Positions 53,546 to 63,556 of a stretch of DNA of 64,000 bases are shown one piece after another. Every line of letters starts with the position of its first letter. Position 1 is the stretch's first letter. Under the pieces are notes generated by a model. That model searched no databases, was not told the DNA's origin, and saw nothing but the letters and a program-made list of their open reading frames with translations. This DNA comes from Xestospongia bergquistia. Lineage: Eukaryota > Porifera > Demospongiae > Haplosclerida > Petrosiidae. Location: the NCBI GenBank assembly GCA_963965975.1, contig OZ014415.1, positions 2,299,001 to 2,363,000 of the forward strand, written 5' to 3'. Position numbers and translations under genes: made by a program.

Positions 53546-56118
53546 TCAAGATTGAAGATATTAATGTATTAACTATTGATAAAAATATTTTTTGCATACA
53601 TGTTGATTAATTATTGTATTTGTCATAACATTTCTGTTACCTTTTTTGCTACATTTGTAATGAGGTTAATAAAATAAAATCAAAGTTTGAAATAAAATTC
53701 TTCAGTCTAGAATTGAGGAACCTTAGTTTTGATATGAAAAATAGACAAATCATAGTTAGAGTCAATCATTATTTTTGAATCAAAAAACAAACAAACAAAC
53801 AAACAAACGACATGTGTATAAACATGTTCCACTCAACATCTGTTGTAATTGTGTTCATAACATAGAACAGTATATACAATAGTCCTTGTGTTCCTAATAG
53901 TCAGTGACTATCTGATTATCTAGAATTAAGAGTGTGTGGTAAGTTGGTAACCAAATAACAAGTGATGAAGACACTCCAGTTAGTTACTACAAATAAAATC
54001 CAAATTATCATTCTATTATACTTAAATATGTATTGTAATTGGTCAGGTTATAGGTTTCCTACTCTTTAATAATCACATTATTACTTAATCACTTTCTTCC
54101 CATACTAAATCTCAACTTATGATAGCACAATTTGAATCAAAAGAGTACATTATAAATCACAGCATGAAGAGTTTTGATTGTTAGGAATATATACTGTCCA
54201 TAATAATGTAGACAAGATTGTGTGAAAGGATTATCACTACATATAAATTCTAATGGTATTTAGTTGGTAGTCAAAATAGATAAGTTGTGTTACCTCTGAT
54301 TTTAATGAAAATATCTAAGGATGTAGGTCATATAATATAATGTTGATGTGGTTTGACTACCTTGTTGCTTTATAGTGTCAATTATAAACAAACCACAAAT
54401 ATGTTTAGATAAGTAATAATGTGTCAGTATGTCCACTTCCTGACCAAAACTGTTCATATCAGTTATTATAATACATTTAATTTGACTGTGTTATCTTTAA
54501 TATGAAGTACAAACACAATTCCAATACATGTACATAATGATTCTCTTGATTTCCAAGAATATATCAATGAACTATATACATAAAGTGAATTTAAGAGAGG
54601 ACTGTTCTGTGACTGTTTAATAAATAAATACAATTTTTGAGCAATATATTTTATTTGGCCACATAAATTGACCCCAGATCCAACATATTTGAGAAATGTC
54701 GTTATATAACCATTTGGTGGCTAATATTGTATCCATTACTAATAATAATAATGATGTAGTCAACATTATTAGTTTAACTTTGTAATATAATAAAGTAAAA
54801 ATAAAAAAGATTCTAAGTATTATACTAGTTTATATTTATCAAATTCATAGAAATCAAATTTTCCTTTTATACATAATTTACTCCTATCAAAACTATTTAC
54901 ATAAACCTTCAATAAAAGATGACTACCTTTATAGTTCCTGGTAACATCAGGTGAGTACTCTTATTGTCTTAGTTACAATACATTTATGACCTATCATACA
55001 TTTAGTGCATATTTCCTAAAAACCTTCACATCACAATTTGATAGCATCTGCAATACTAATAGATTATAAATGACACTTATAGCAATTGAATTTGTGCGTT
55101 AGCTAGTGCTACAAAATCTCATGATTTATGTCACATATTATATAAACTGAAAAAATGATAATGACCAAATATCAAGTACATTCTTCCATTCCTTTTGTTT
55201 ATTGAGCTGTATTCATAAGTCTGATATATCTTGTTATGAAATTAAATTCTTTTCATGAACATCATCAACATAATAATTATAACTAATAAATGATTATTAC
55301 TTCAAAGTTATCTAAATAAAAGAGGTCCATACAATGTCAAAACTACCCACCTCTGTTCAAAAGGTAAATGTCCTGCCCTCTTTTACTACAAGAGGATAAG
55401 ATAAACTATTCAAGTGCTAACCTTTACTTTTAAAAGAACCTCCTACATGTACCTCTCCTAAAACATATAAGTGCTAAAATATGGTTCATGATAGCAATCA
55501 ACACAATCTCATAATTTATGTGAAATACTATCTAAACTGACAAAATGATGATGGTCATTTTCTTGGGTCTTATACTATTGGTTTAATTGTACTATCGTAT
55601 ATATATGTAATTAAATTGCTACTAAAATTTAATAGTTTGGAATAAAAACGTTAAAAAGTTCTTGATATAAATGGTACATCTTTATTACTTAAATAACACT
55701 GACATAATAAATACATGAGCAAACATTGGATTAGTAAGATGACACTCTAAATAGTACTCCTGGGAGTACTATTTAGTCAAAGGGTTGTCTCAACCACACA
55801 TAATTTACAATAAAATACACTCATATAGCTAAGTTATAAAAAGACCATTATTTCATTATCTGTGAAAGAAGTGTTGTCATTTACTACTACAAAATAGGTT
55901 ATCATAACACAGTAATAACCTTCATTCATCAATTCACCTGGCTTGTCCTTCTACAAACATTCCCTGACCTTTAATGAAAGCCTTTGCTCATAAACAGCTT
56001 GCTGGAGGACAAACAGCTATCATAATATGTAGGTAACATCTTTCTGTAAACTTTTCCAGTGTAATAGGAATGCACATCTCCCTACTAAACATTTGGCACA
56101 TGATAATCATACTTAGCC
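53546..56118. other. spacer repeat block, second long copy, then type IV promoter
   Basis: 53550-55505 is the counterpart of the region after gene N. 55660-56118 is a diverged copy of the block at 43800-44260 and ends in the type IV promoter of gene P (CTACAAACATTCCCTGACCT near 55953, TGATAATCATACTTAGCC, TATA 56119-56125). The mini-fragment copy 3 lies at 53882-53998. Confidence 0.6.
53882..53998 (+). pseudogene. mini-fragment, copy 3
   Basis: Third copy of the CAPNS-to-DYIEMRVC deletion form, with a ten-base insertion (GTAAGTTGGTAACC) after the RVCG codons. Confidence 0.75.
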
Positions 56119-56183
56119 TATAAAAGATACTCTCTTAAACAGAAGCCTCAGTTCTCTATTCAGTGAACTAAACAGTCTCTATA

Positions 56184-57485
56184 ATGGAAGCTGTCCTCAT
56201 CTTCAGTATTGTTGTCACTCTAGCTCATGTTAATACTGGTAGTATGTCAGACAACTGTCCAACTACTACCTCACTACAACAATCTATAGATAACCTCACT
56301 AACTTGGTCAAAAACACATTGACCAAGTCAGCTCAGAGTTGTCTAGCTAATGCTGATAGCAGTAGTAATGTTGCTATCTTAGTACAACTAACAATGATGC
56401 AACAACTATTCAACCATAACCAAATGAACACAAGAGGTTGCTGTCCTACAAAGAGTAGTTATAATGACAGTAAAGTTATTGTAGAACTTGGTGAAAAGCT
56501 AAGTACAAAGATTGAGACCACATCAATTCAGTTGGAAACCAAAGTTAATACTAAAATTGATGGTATCTCAACTTATTTAGTCAACTTAAAGAATATGTTT
56601 GATACCAAGATAGACAAACTCACAGCTAAAGTAAATCGTTTGATGACATTGACTAATATTACTGAGCCCATTGATTATCCTCCTTCTTCTCTCCTACATT
56701 CCTGTGAGGAGATCAACATTAACTGGCCTGATAGTCCCTCTGACTATTATATCATAGTTGATACTAATGGACATCCTCGTCATGTCTACTGTCATATGGA
56801 ATCATTGTGTAACTCTCAAGGAGGATGGATGAGGGTAGCCTACCTCAATATGTCTGACCCTACAGAGGAATGTCCACCTGGATTTAGACTATATAACCAG
56901 AATGGAATAAGAGCTTGTGGAAGACCAGCAACATCACCAGTTAACAGCTGTCAATCAGTCAAGTTCCCCTCTTACAGTATCAGCTACTCTCAAGTATGTG
57001 GTCAGATTATTGGATATCAATATGGATCACCTGATGCAATTTATCCTGGACGTTCACAGAAAAATAACCTCAATGGAGCGTATGTTGATGGTGTTAGTAT
57101 AACTTATGGTAATCCTCGTCAACATATCTGGACATTTATGGCTGCTCTACAAGAGAACTATTTCCATCAAGGTGGTCAATGCGCGTGTCCCTGTGCTCCT
57201 AACAGTCCTGTGACTGTTCCATCTTTTATCGGTAATGACTATTTCTGTGAGTCTGGTTGTCCTGGACACTGGCAATGGAATACATTCTATCCTGGGGATC
57301 CACTCTGGGATGGTAAACAGTGTGGATTGATAGAGAAGGCCTGTTGTCTAGCTCCTGGCCTACCATGGTTCTATAAGACACTTAACTTTCCCACTACTGA
57401 CTATATAGAAATGAGAGTGTGTGCTGATGAAGTTGGCAGTTGGGAAGACTCTCCAGTCAATTATTTTGAAATTTATGTTAAATAA
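56184..57485 (+). CDS. secreted fibrinogen-like Cys-rich protein P (433 aa, type IV long head)
   Basis: Single exon; ATG at 56184 (MEAVLIFSIVVTLAHVNTGS), 59 bases after its TATA box. The long head is as in J: NLTNLVKNTLTKSAQSCL, VQLTMMQQLFNHNQMNTRGCC, coiled coil TKIETTSIQLETKVNTKID to KLTAKVNRLM. Shared domain complete. It has NINWPDSPSD, NSQGGWMRV and CGQIIGYQYG. Spots: GSPDAIYPGRSQKNNLNG (as B), ENYFHQGGQCACPC (one unpaired extra Cys), CPGHWQWNTFYPGDP and ADEVGSWEDSP (as J). Ends YFEIYVK. Confidence 0.9.
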   Translation: MEAVLIFSIVVTLAHVNTGSMSDNCPTTTSLQQSIDNLTNLVKNTLTKSAQSCLANADSSSNVAILVQLTMMQQLFNHNQMNTRGCCPTKSSYNDSKVIVELGEKLSTKIETTSIQLETKVNTKIDGISTYLVNLKNMFDTKIDKLTAKVNRLMTLTNITEPIDYPPSSLLHSCEEININWPDSPSDYYIIVDTNGHPRHVYCHMESLCNSQGGWMRVAYLNMSDPTEECPPGFRLYNQNGIRACGRPATSPVNSCQSVKFPSYSISYSQVCGQIIGYQYGSPDAIYPGRSQKNNLNGAYVDGVSITYGNPRQHIWTFMAALQENYFHQGGQCACPCAPNSPVTVPSFIGNDYFCESGCPGHWQWNTFYPGDPLWDGKQCGLIEKACCLAPGLPWFYKTLNFPTTDYIEMRVCADEVGSWEDSPVNYFEIYVK

Positions 57486-58018
57486 AGAACTTACTTAGAG
57501 ACATTGAAGAGTAAAATGTTACTGATAATTATGTGTAATTTGTTAGATTTCCTTTTAAATTCAAAGAAGCCATTTCAATGAAAACTGAATACACTAATGT
57601 ACAATTAAAATATCATTATTATATACCTGATTATTTTGATACTTTTCATAACAAGAAATTATCTGTGAAATTTCTCAACACATAATCATTATAAAGAGCA
57701 TGCGTACATTACAGTTTATAAATTTAAAGACAAGTCCAAAATTTTATGCAAAAAATTGTAGGCAATAGTAGTCTGCCTAACTTCCATCAAAACATTACAC
57801 TGTGCAAAAACAACCAAGTATACAGAAAATATTTTTAAAATAAGTGTAGCATTTAACACAGGCACAGTCTTTATGTCATCAGGTATCTGATGTTACATGT
57901 ACTAAATGAGAAGTGGTCAAATGCAAAAAAATCCTATAACATTAGAAGGCAGAACCTTAGTATATTAACAAGATAAACCAACTCTCAGACAAGCATGATT
58001 GTTTAATGTCTCGTCTCA
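57486..58018. other. spacer between P and Q
   Basis: AT-rich, no gene seen; no clear copy of the other spacer blocks recognised. Confidence 0.4.
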
Positions 58019-58306
58019 ATGTTATCTCTATCCTCCTTCTTCTCTTCTTTATTCTTGCAAGATCAACATTAACTGGCTTGATGATGTGCGATTGTGTTAT
58101 TGGATATCAATATGCATCACCAGACGCAATTCATCCTGGACGTTCACAGAAAATAATCTCAATGGAGCATATGTTGATGGTATTAGTATAACACATGGTA
58201 ATCCTCGTCAACATGTTTGGACATATATGGCTGCTCTACAAGAGTATGTTTTCCATATTGATGGTCAATGTGAGTGTTTCTGTGCTCCTAACAGTCCTGT
58301 CACTGA
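58019..58306 (+). pseudogene. broken array member Q
   Basis: LYPPSSLLYSCKININWLDD is fused by a deletion to VIGYQYASPDAIHPGRSQK, then, after a one-base loss, NNLNGAYVDGISITHGNPR, HVWTYMAALQEYVF and CECFCAPNSPV, ending at TGA/TAA near 58306. It lacks head, fibrinogen-like middle and tail. The following open frame (to 58582) is not related to the family. Confidence 0.8.
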
Positions 58307-59418
58307 ATAAGAGAGTTGGCAGAAACTATAGTTCATCTCAAAGATACTTCTCAAGTAACAGATTTAGAAGCTTTGATCAGTCATGCCCAAATCAAAGTGC
58401 TCACAATAAAAAGTGATGATATTCATTGGTTGCTATGTCCATTTGCAGTTGCTGTATGTGGAATAATTTTATTAGTTGCTCTTGAAAGTTGCAGTGTGCC
58501 ATGCGAAAAAACAATAAGTCTAATACATATTCTCTGGAATAATGAGATTCAAAATAAAAATCAAAGCCCAAACATTACATAACAATAATTTTGGTACAAA
58601 TGATACCTCTGTTCGATACCTCACTCTCTAAGGTTATGGTCTTCTGATATGTTAAGAGATTACTTAAACATTAATTTATAAGTCATATGTCAATATTATA
58701 GTGACATAGGTACAGACACCTTGTGTCAAAAGATTTTCAAAAACTAATTAGTAACCATCTCGCATTGTCTTTAATGATTACTAAAGAGCAGTGAAATACT
58801 ACTTGTCAACTGAATTCAAACATTAAAATGAACTCAATCTTGTATTGTAAACAAAGAGTTCTTAAATTTGTTTATTTAATAATATGAAATTAAATAGCAT
58901 TTACCAAAATGATCCACTCAAACTGTAAGACCAAGTACCCTTGCTGACCTTTTGTGATAGGTTATACCACTGTTCTGTATTGTAGTCTATTAATACAAAA
59001 GCTATAATATTAACATAACAACTTATAGTAATTGTTGGAAATATAAATAAATATAAACAAGAAATAACATTTTAATTCATCTTTAATTGATGAATAGATT
59101 GGGCTCTTTAAATAGCAGAGGTCCAAAATTAGTACCACCTACTTTCTATTCAAGAGGCAAATCTGATCAATGGACTTATCTTGTCCTTTTAATCCAAGAG
59201 CAAGTTAAGTCCATTGATCAGTTAATCATCCTCTTAACTTGATTCCTCTTCTTTCAAAACATGGAAACCCTATCTTATCCAGTTAAAAGAAAATAAATCG
59301 TTTAAAGATTAAATCCATCGATCATAATGATAAGAAAATGAATTTTACCAAAGTTAATACCTCCTTAAAGGAGGATCTTTTAGTCACAAATACCATGTTC
59401 ATGTCCCAATACTCAGCT
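58307..59418. other. spacer with type II promoter of R
   Basis: 58615-59400 is repeated at 60725-61470 (offset about 2110): TCACTCTCTAAGG, TATAGTGACATAGGTACAGAC, then CTCCTTAAAGGAGGATC, TAGTCACAAATACCA and CTCAGCTTATAAAAAG. An open frame at 58316-58582 has one hydrophobic stretch (LLCPFAVAVCGIILLVAL) but starts at TTG and shows no known motif. Confidence 0.5.
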
Positions 59419-59488
59419 TATAAAAAGAGATTCAAACATAAGACACTAGCTATTATCTTTTGAGTTGAACAGTGTCTAAAGTCTACAA

Positions 59489-60554
59489 ATGACATTATTT
59501 TTTCTGTTGGGTCTTGCCATTGGTTTACTTCAAATCAATGGTGAGTCTCATACTGGAGGATGTACAGCTACTTGTACAGCTACATGTCCAGTAATAGCTC
59601 CTACACATGGTTTTTGTGGCAATGACAGCACAGCTATTGGAAAAAAGTTAGCGCAACTCAATACAAATATGAACCAGATTGAAGCCAAACTTGATCAATT
59701 AATAGCACGTGCAAATATTACTGATCTCTATCCTCCTTCTTCTCTACTACACTCCTGTGAGGAGATCAAAAGTAACTGGCCTGATAGTCCCTCTGACTAT
59801 TACATCATAGCTGATACTAATGGATATCTTCGTCATGTCTACTGTCATATGGAATCATTGTGTAATTCTAGTGCAGGATGGATGAGGGTAGCCTATCTTA
59901 ACATGTCTGACCCGACAGAGGAATGTCCACCTGGATTTAGACTATATAACCAGAATGAAACAAGAGCGTGTGGACGACCAGCATTATCACCAGCTGGCTA
60001 CTGTCAATCAGTCAAGTTCCCTTCTTATGATGTCAGTTACTCAGAAGTATGTGGTCGAGTTACTGGATATCAGTATGCATCTGTTGATGGTATTGATCCT
60101 TATCGTTTACAAAATAATAACCTCAATGCAGCATATGTTGATGGTGTTAGTCTTACTTGTGGTAATCCTCGTAAACATATCTGGACCTCGTAAACATATC
60201 TGGACATTTATCACTGCTCTACAAGAAAACAATTTTGTTGATGGGGGTTGGCGAGTGTGTCCCTGTGCTCCTAATAGTCCTGTGACTGTTCCATCTTTTA
60301 TTGGTAATGACTACTTCTGCGAGTCAGGTTGTCCTGGAAACTGGCAGTTTGATGTCTTATACACTGATCCACTCTGGGATGGTAAACAGTGTGGACTGAT
60401 TGAGAAGGCCTGTTGTCTAGCTCCTGGTCTACCATGGTTTAATAAGACACTTAACTCTCCCACTACTGACTATATAGAAATGAGAGTATGTGGAAATGAA
60501 GGTGGCAGTTCAGAAGACTCTCCAGTTAATTATTTTGAAATTTATGTTAAGTAA
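59489..60554 (+). pseudogene. array member R (type II head), frame broken by a 19-bp tandem duplication
   Basis: Promoter (TATA 59419), ATG, signal peptide MTLFFLLGLAIGLLQING, head GGCTATCTATCPVIAPTHG, coiled coil (IGKKLAQLNTNMNQIEAKLD) and shared domain are all good up to NPRKHIWT. There CTCGTAAACATATCTGGAC is present twice (60168-60186 and 60187-60205), shifting the frame so that the chain stops at 60193. The rest (ITALQENNFVDGGWRVCPC to YFEIYVK, stop 60554) is undamaged. Sequence YDVSYSEVCGR and NETRACGRPALSPAGYC match gene H. Because only this one event breaks it, it is very recent, a somatic or allelic state, or an assembly error. Confidence 0.85.
60187..60205 (+). repeat. second unit of the 19-bp tandem duplication in R
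   Basis: Exact copy of the 19 bases at 60168-60186; a direct duplication without spacer. Confidence 0.9.
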
Positions 60555-61545
60555 TTTAAAGACATTGAAAACCGAAATAATACCAATAATATTATTACAT
60601 GTTATTATTTTACAAGATTATTTTGAGGGAAATATGAAGTAGTAATATAGTGGTGGGTGGACAAAGACTATGTGATATGTCAGAAGCATGTAATAGAAGT
60701 CTTTCCTTTATCAAAATACCTTGGATACCTCACTCTCTAAGGCTATGGTCTCCTTACATGTTAAGAGGTAAGTTGAACACTAATTTATAAGTAATATGTC
60801 AATATTATAGTGACATAGGTACAGACATATTGTGTCAAAAGAATGTCAAGAACTAATTGGTTTTGTTAGTGACCATTTGCATTGTCTTTCATGATTACTA
60901 AAGAGCAGTAAAAATACTATTAGTAAACTGAATTCAAACATTAAAATCAAATCATTCTTGTATTGTAAACAAAGAAAAATTGTTTATTTAATGATATGAA
61001 ATTAAATAGTATTTAGAAAAATGATCCACTCAAATTGTAAGACCAATTACCACTGCTGACCTTTTGCGCAAGGATATAGTCTATCAATACAGAAGCTATA
61101 ATATTAACATAATGACTTATAGTAATTGTTGCCGATATAAATAAATATAAACCAGAAATAACAATTTAATCGCTTTTAATTGATGAATAGATTAGCTATC
61201 TAAACAGCAGATATCCAAAAACTAGTACCACCCACTTCCATTCTAAAGGCAAATCTTTGTTAATCCAAGGACAAGATAAGTCCATTGATCGGTTAGTCTT
61301 CCTTTTATCTAATATGTCTTCTTTCAAAACATGGACACTCCTACCTTACACAGTTGAAAGACCATGAATTCACCTCAATTATAATGATAAAAAATGAATT
61401 TTACCAAAGCTAATACATCCTTAAAGGAGGATCAATTAGTCACAAATACCAGGTGTATGTTCCCAACCCTCAGCTTATAAAAAAACATCCAAACATAAAA
61501 AACTAGTTATTATCTTTTGAGCTGAACAGTGTCTGCATTCTACAA
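60555..61545. other. spacer repeat before S
   Basis: Second copy of the block at 58615-59480, including the type II boxes and TATA (61476-61482) of fragment S. No other gene seen. Confidence 0.55.
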
Positions 61546-61652
61546 ATGATTTTATTTTTTCCCTTAGGTTTTGCTATTGGTTTACTTCGTGTCAATGGTG
61601 ACAATCATATTGGAGGATGTACACCTATTTATACAACTACATTTAGCAACCT
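61546..61652 (+). pseudogene. array fragment S: type II promoter, signal peptide and head start only
   Basis: ATG at 61546 begins a hydrophobic leader (MILFFPLGFAIGLLRVNG) and GGCTPIYTTT, then the sequence switches at about 61652 to the type III promoter of gene T (AGCAACCTTTAAATCATTAG). This junction shows one array unit cut into another. Confidence 0.8.
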
Positions 61653-61835
61653 TTAAATCATTAGTACTTTTATAAACATTCTATTAGTGAAAATAACCTT
61701 GTTAGTAACAATTGATATTAAACAAGGACAAGTCATCAGTGAACATACAAATTGAACAAATGACCTTCCACAAATTTCCCAAACCATTAAGGGTGACCTC
61801 ATTATAATAATCAGCTAATCTTGTAAATTATAAAA
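61653..61835 (+). promoter_or_regulatory. type III array promoter (gene T)
   Basis: AACCTTTAAATCATTAG, TTATAAACATTCTATTAGTG, CCCAAACCATTAAGGGTGAC, CATTATAATAATCAGC and ATTATAAAAAAG with TATA at 61829-61835, 63 bases before the ATG of T. Confidence 0.6.
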
Positions 61836-61897
61836 AAGAAAACAAAAGACTAGGACCTTTAGTTTAATTCTGTAATCAAAGCAGCTATCATCTAGTG

Positions 61898-62992
61898 ATG
61901 AAAATGATGATTCTCTTTGTCTTGGGGCTTGTATTAGGTCTGACTCAGACTAGAAGTAGTAACAGTTGTACAGCTACATGTACATCTACCTGTCCTTCTA
62001 CAAGTTGTTCAATACAAAGTTGTAATGATAGTAAAGCTATAACAGAGTTAGATGAAAAGCTTAGTGCTAAAATTGAAAATGTAACTTCAATACTAGATGA
62101 TAATCAAAAGCAACTCAATACAAAGATGAACCAGATTGAAGCAAAACTTGATCGTTTAATGGCACATGCAAATATTACTGATCTCTATCCTCCTTCTTCT
62201 CTCCTACACTCCTGTGAGGAGATCAACACTAACTGGCCTGATAGTCCCTCTGACTATTATCTTATAGCTGATACTAATGGACATCCTCGTCATGTCTACT
62301 GTCATATGGAATCACTGTGTAATTCTGAAGGAGGTTGGATTAGGGTAGCCTATCTCAACATGTCTGATCCTACAGGGAAATGTCCATCTGGATTTAGAAT
62401 ATATAACGAGAGTGGAATAAGAGCATGTGGACGACCAGCATCATCACCAGTTGATAGCTGTCAATCAGTCAAGTTCCCATCCTACAGTATTAGTTACTCT
62501 CAAGTATGTGGTCAAGTTATTGGATATCAACATGGATCACCTGATGCCCTTGCTCCTTACCGTTCACAGAAAAATAACCTCAATGGAGCGTATGTTGATG
62601 GTGTTAGTCTTACTCATGGTAATCCTCGCAAACATATCTGGACATTTATTGCTGCTCTACAAGAGAATTTTTTCTATTCTAATGGCATACATGAGTGTCC
62701 CTGTGCTCCTAACAGTCCTGTGACTGTCCCATCTTTTATTGGTAATGACTACTTCTGTGAATCAGGTTGTCCAGGATATCATGAACTTAATGTCTTCTAC
62801 ACTGATCCACTCTGGGATGGTAAACAGTGTGGATTGATAGAGAAATCCTGTTGTCAAGGCCCTGGTCTACCATGGTTCTATAAGACACTTAACTCTCCCA
62901 CTACTGACTATATAGAAATGAGAGTATGTGGAGATCAACCTACAACTGATGAAGATTCTCCTGTTGGTTATTATGAGATTTATGTGAAGTAG
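61898..62992 (+). CDS. secreted fibrinogen-like Cys-rich protein T (364 aa, type III head)
   Basis: Single exon; ATG at 61898 (MKMMILFVLGLVLGLTQT). Head SNSCTATCTSTCPSTSC, coiled coil KLSAKIENVTSILDD and LNTKMNQIEAKLDRLMA. Shared domain complete with several framework changes: NSEGGWIRV, DPTGKCPSGFRIYNESG, CGQVIGYQHG. Spots: GSPDALAPYRSQKNNLNG (SQKNN form of B, O and P), ENFFYSNGIH, CPGYHELNVFYTDP, GDQPTTDEDSP (as N). Ends YYEIYVK. Confidence 0.9.
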   Translation: MKMMILFVLGLVLGLTQTRSSNSCTATCTSTCPSTSCSIQSCNDSKAITELDEKLSAKIENVTSILDDNQKQLNTKMNQIEAKLDRLMAHANITDLYPPSSLLHSCEEINTNWPDSPSDYYLIADTNGHPRHVYCHMESLCNSEGGWIRVAYLNMSDPTGKCPSGFRIYNESGIRACGRPASSPVDSCQSVKFPSYSISYSQVCGQVIGYQHGSPDALAPYRSQKNNLNGAYVDGVSLTHGNPRKHIWTFIAALQENFFYSNGIHECPCAPNSPVTVPSFIGNDYFCESGCPGYHELNVFYTDPLWDGKQCGLIEKSCCQGPGLPWFYKTLNSPTTDYIEMRVCGDQPTTDEDSPVGYYEIYVK

Positions 62993-63556
62993 GCAAGATT
63001 AAAGAAACTAATGTATTAACTACACACAGGCTAAAATATTGCATACATATTGATTAATAATTATTGAATTTGTTATAAAATTACTACTATGTTTTTTTGT
63101 TACATTTGTAATGAGTTTAAAAAGAGTTTAGAATATAATTACTAAAAATATATCATCTTTCAATCTAGATTTGAGGAAAGTTAATTTTGATAAGGAATAT
63201 CTAAAGTCAATAATTTGATGATATTAATTCTGACTACCAAGGTCTTTTTCAAGGTTTTGACATCAAAACAAGCTATGAATATAATTAAGTTATCAAGTAT
63301 ATCTAAACTGTGGTCAACATAGTGTTTAATTGATTTATCATTGCTTAAGTTGAAAGACAATAAATTCACCTCAAGGTCAAATATCATTGATTATAATGAT
63401 AATAAGTGAATTACCAAAGCTAATACATCCTTAAAGGAGGATCAGTTAGTCACAAATACCAAGTTTATGGTCCTAATCCTCAGCTAATAAAAAGACATTC
63501 AAACATAACAAACTAGCTATTATCTTTTGAGCTGAACAGTGTCTACAGTCTACAAA
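62993..63556. other. spacer and weak type II promoter of U
   Basis: The 3' flank of T resembles those of B, N and O (TTGCATACAT-TTGATTAAT, TTACATTTGTAATGAG). It then passes into the type II block (CCTTAAAGGAGGATCAGTTA, GTCACAAATACCAAG). The TATA box appears degraded to CAGCTAATAAAAAG near 63481. Confidence 0.55.

Noticed and set aside
58316-58582. 88-codon open frame with a hydrophobic segment
   Set aside because: It begins at TTG, has no promoter or family motif, and follows directly on a gene fragment; kept only as a note.
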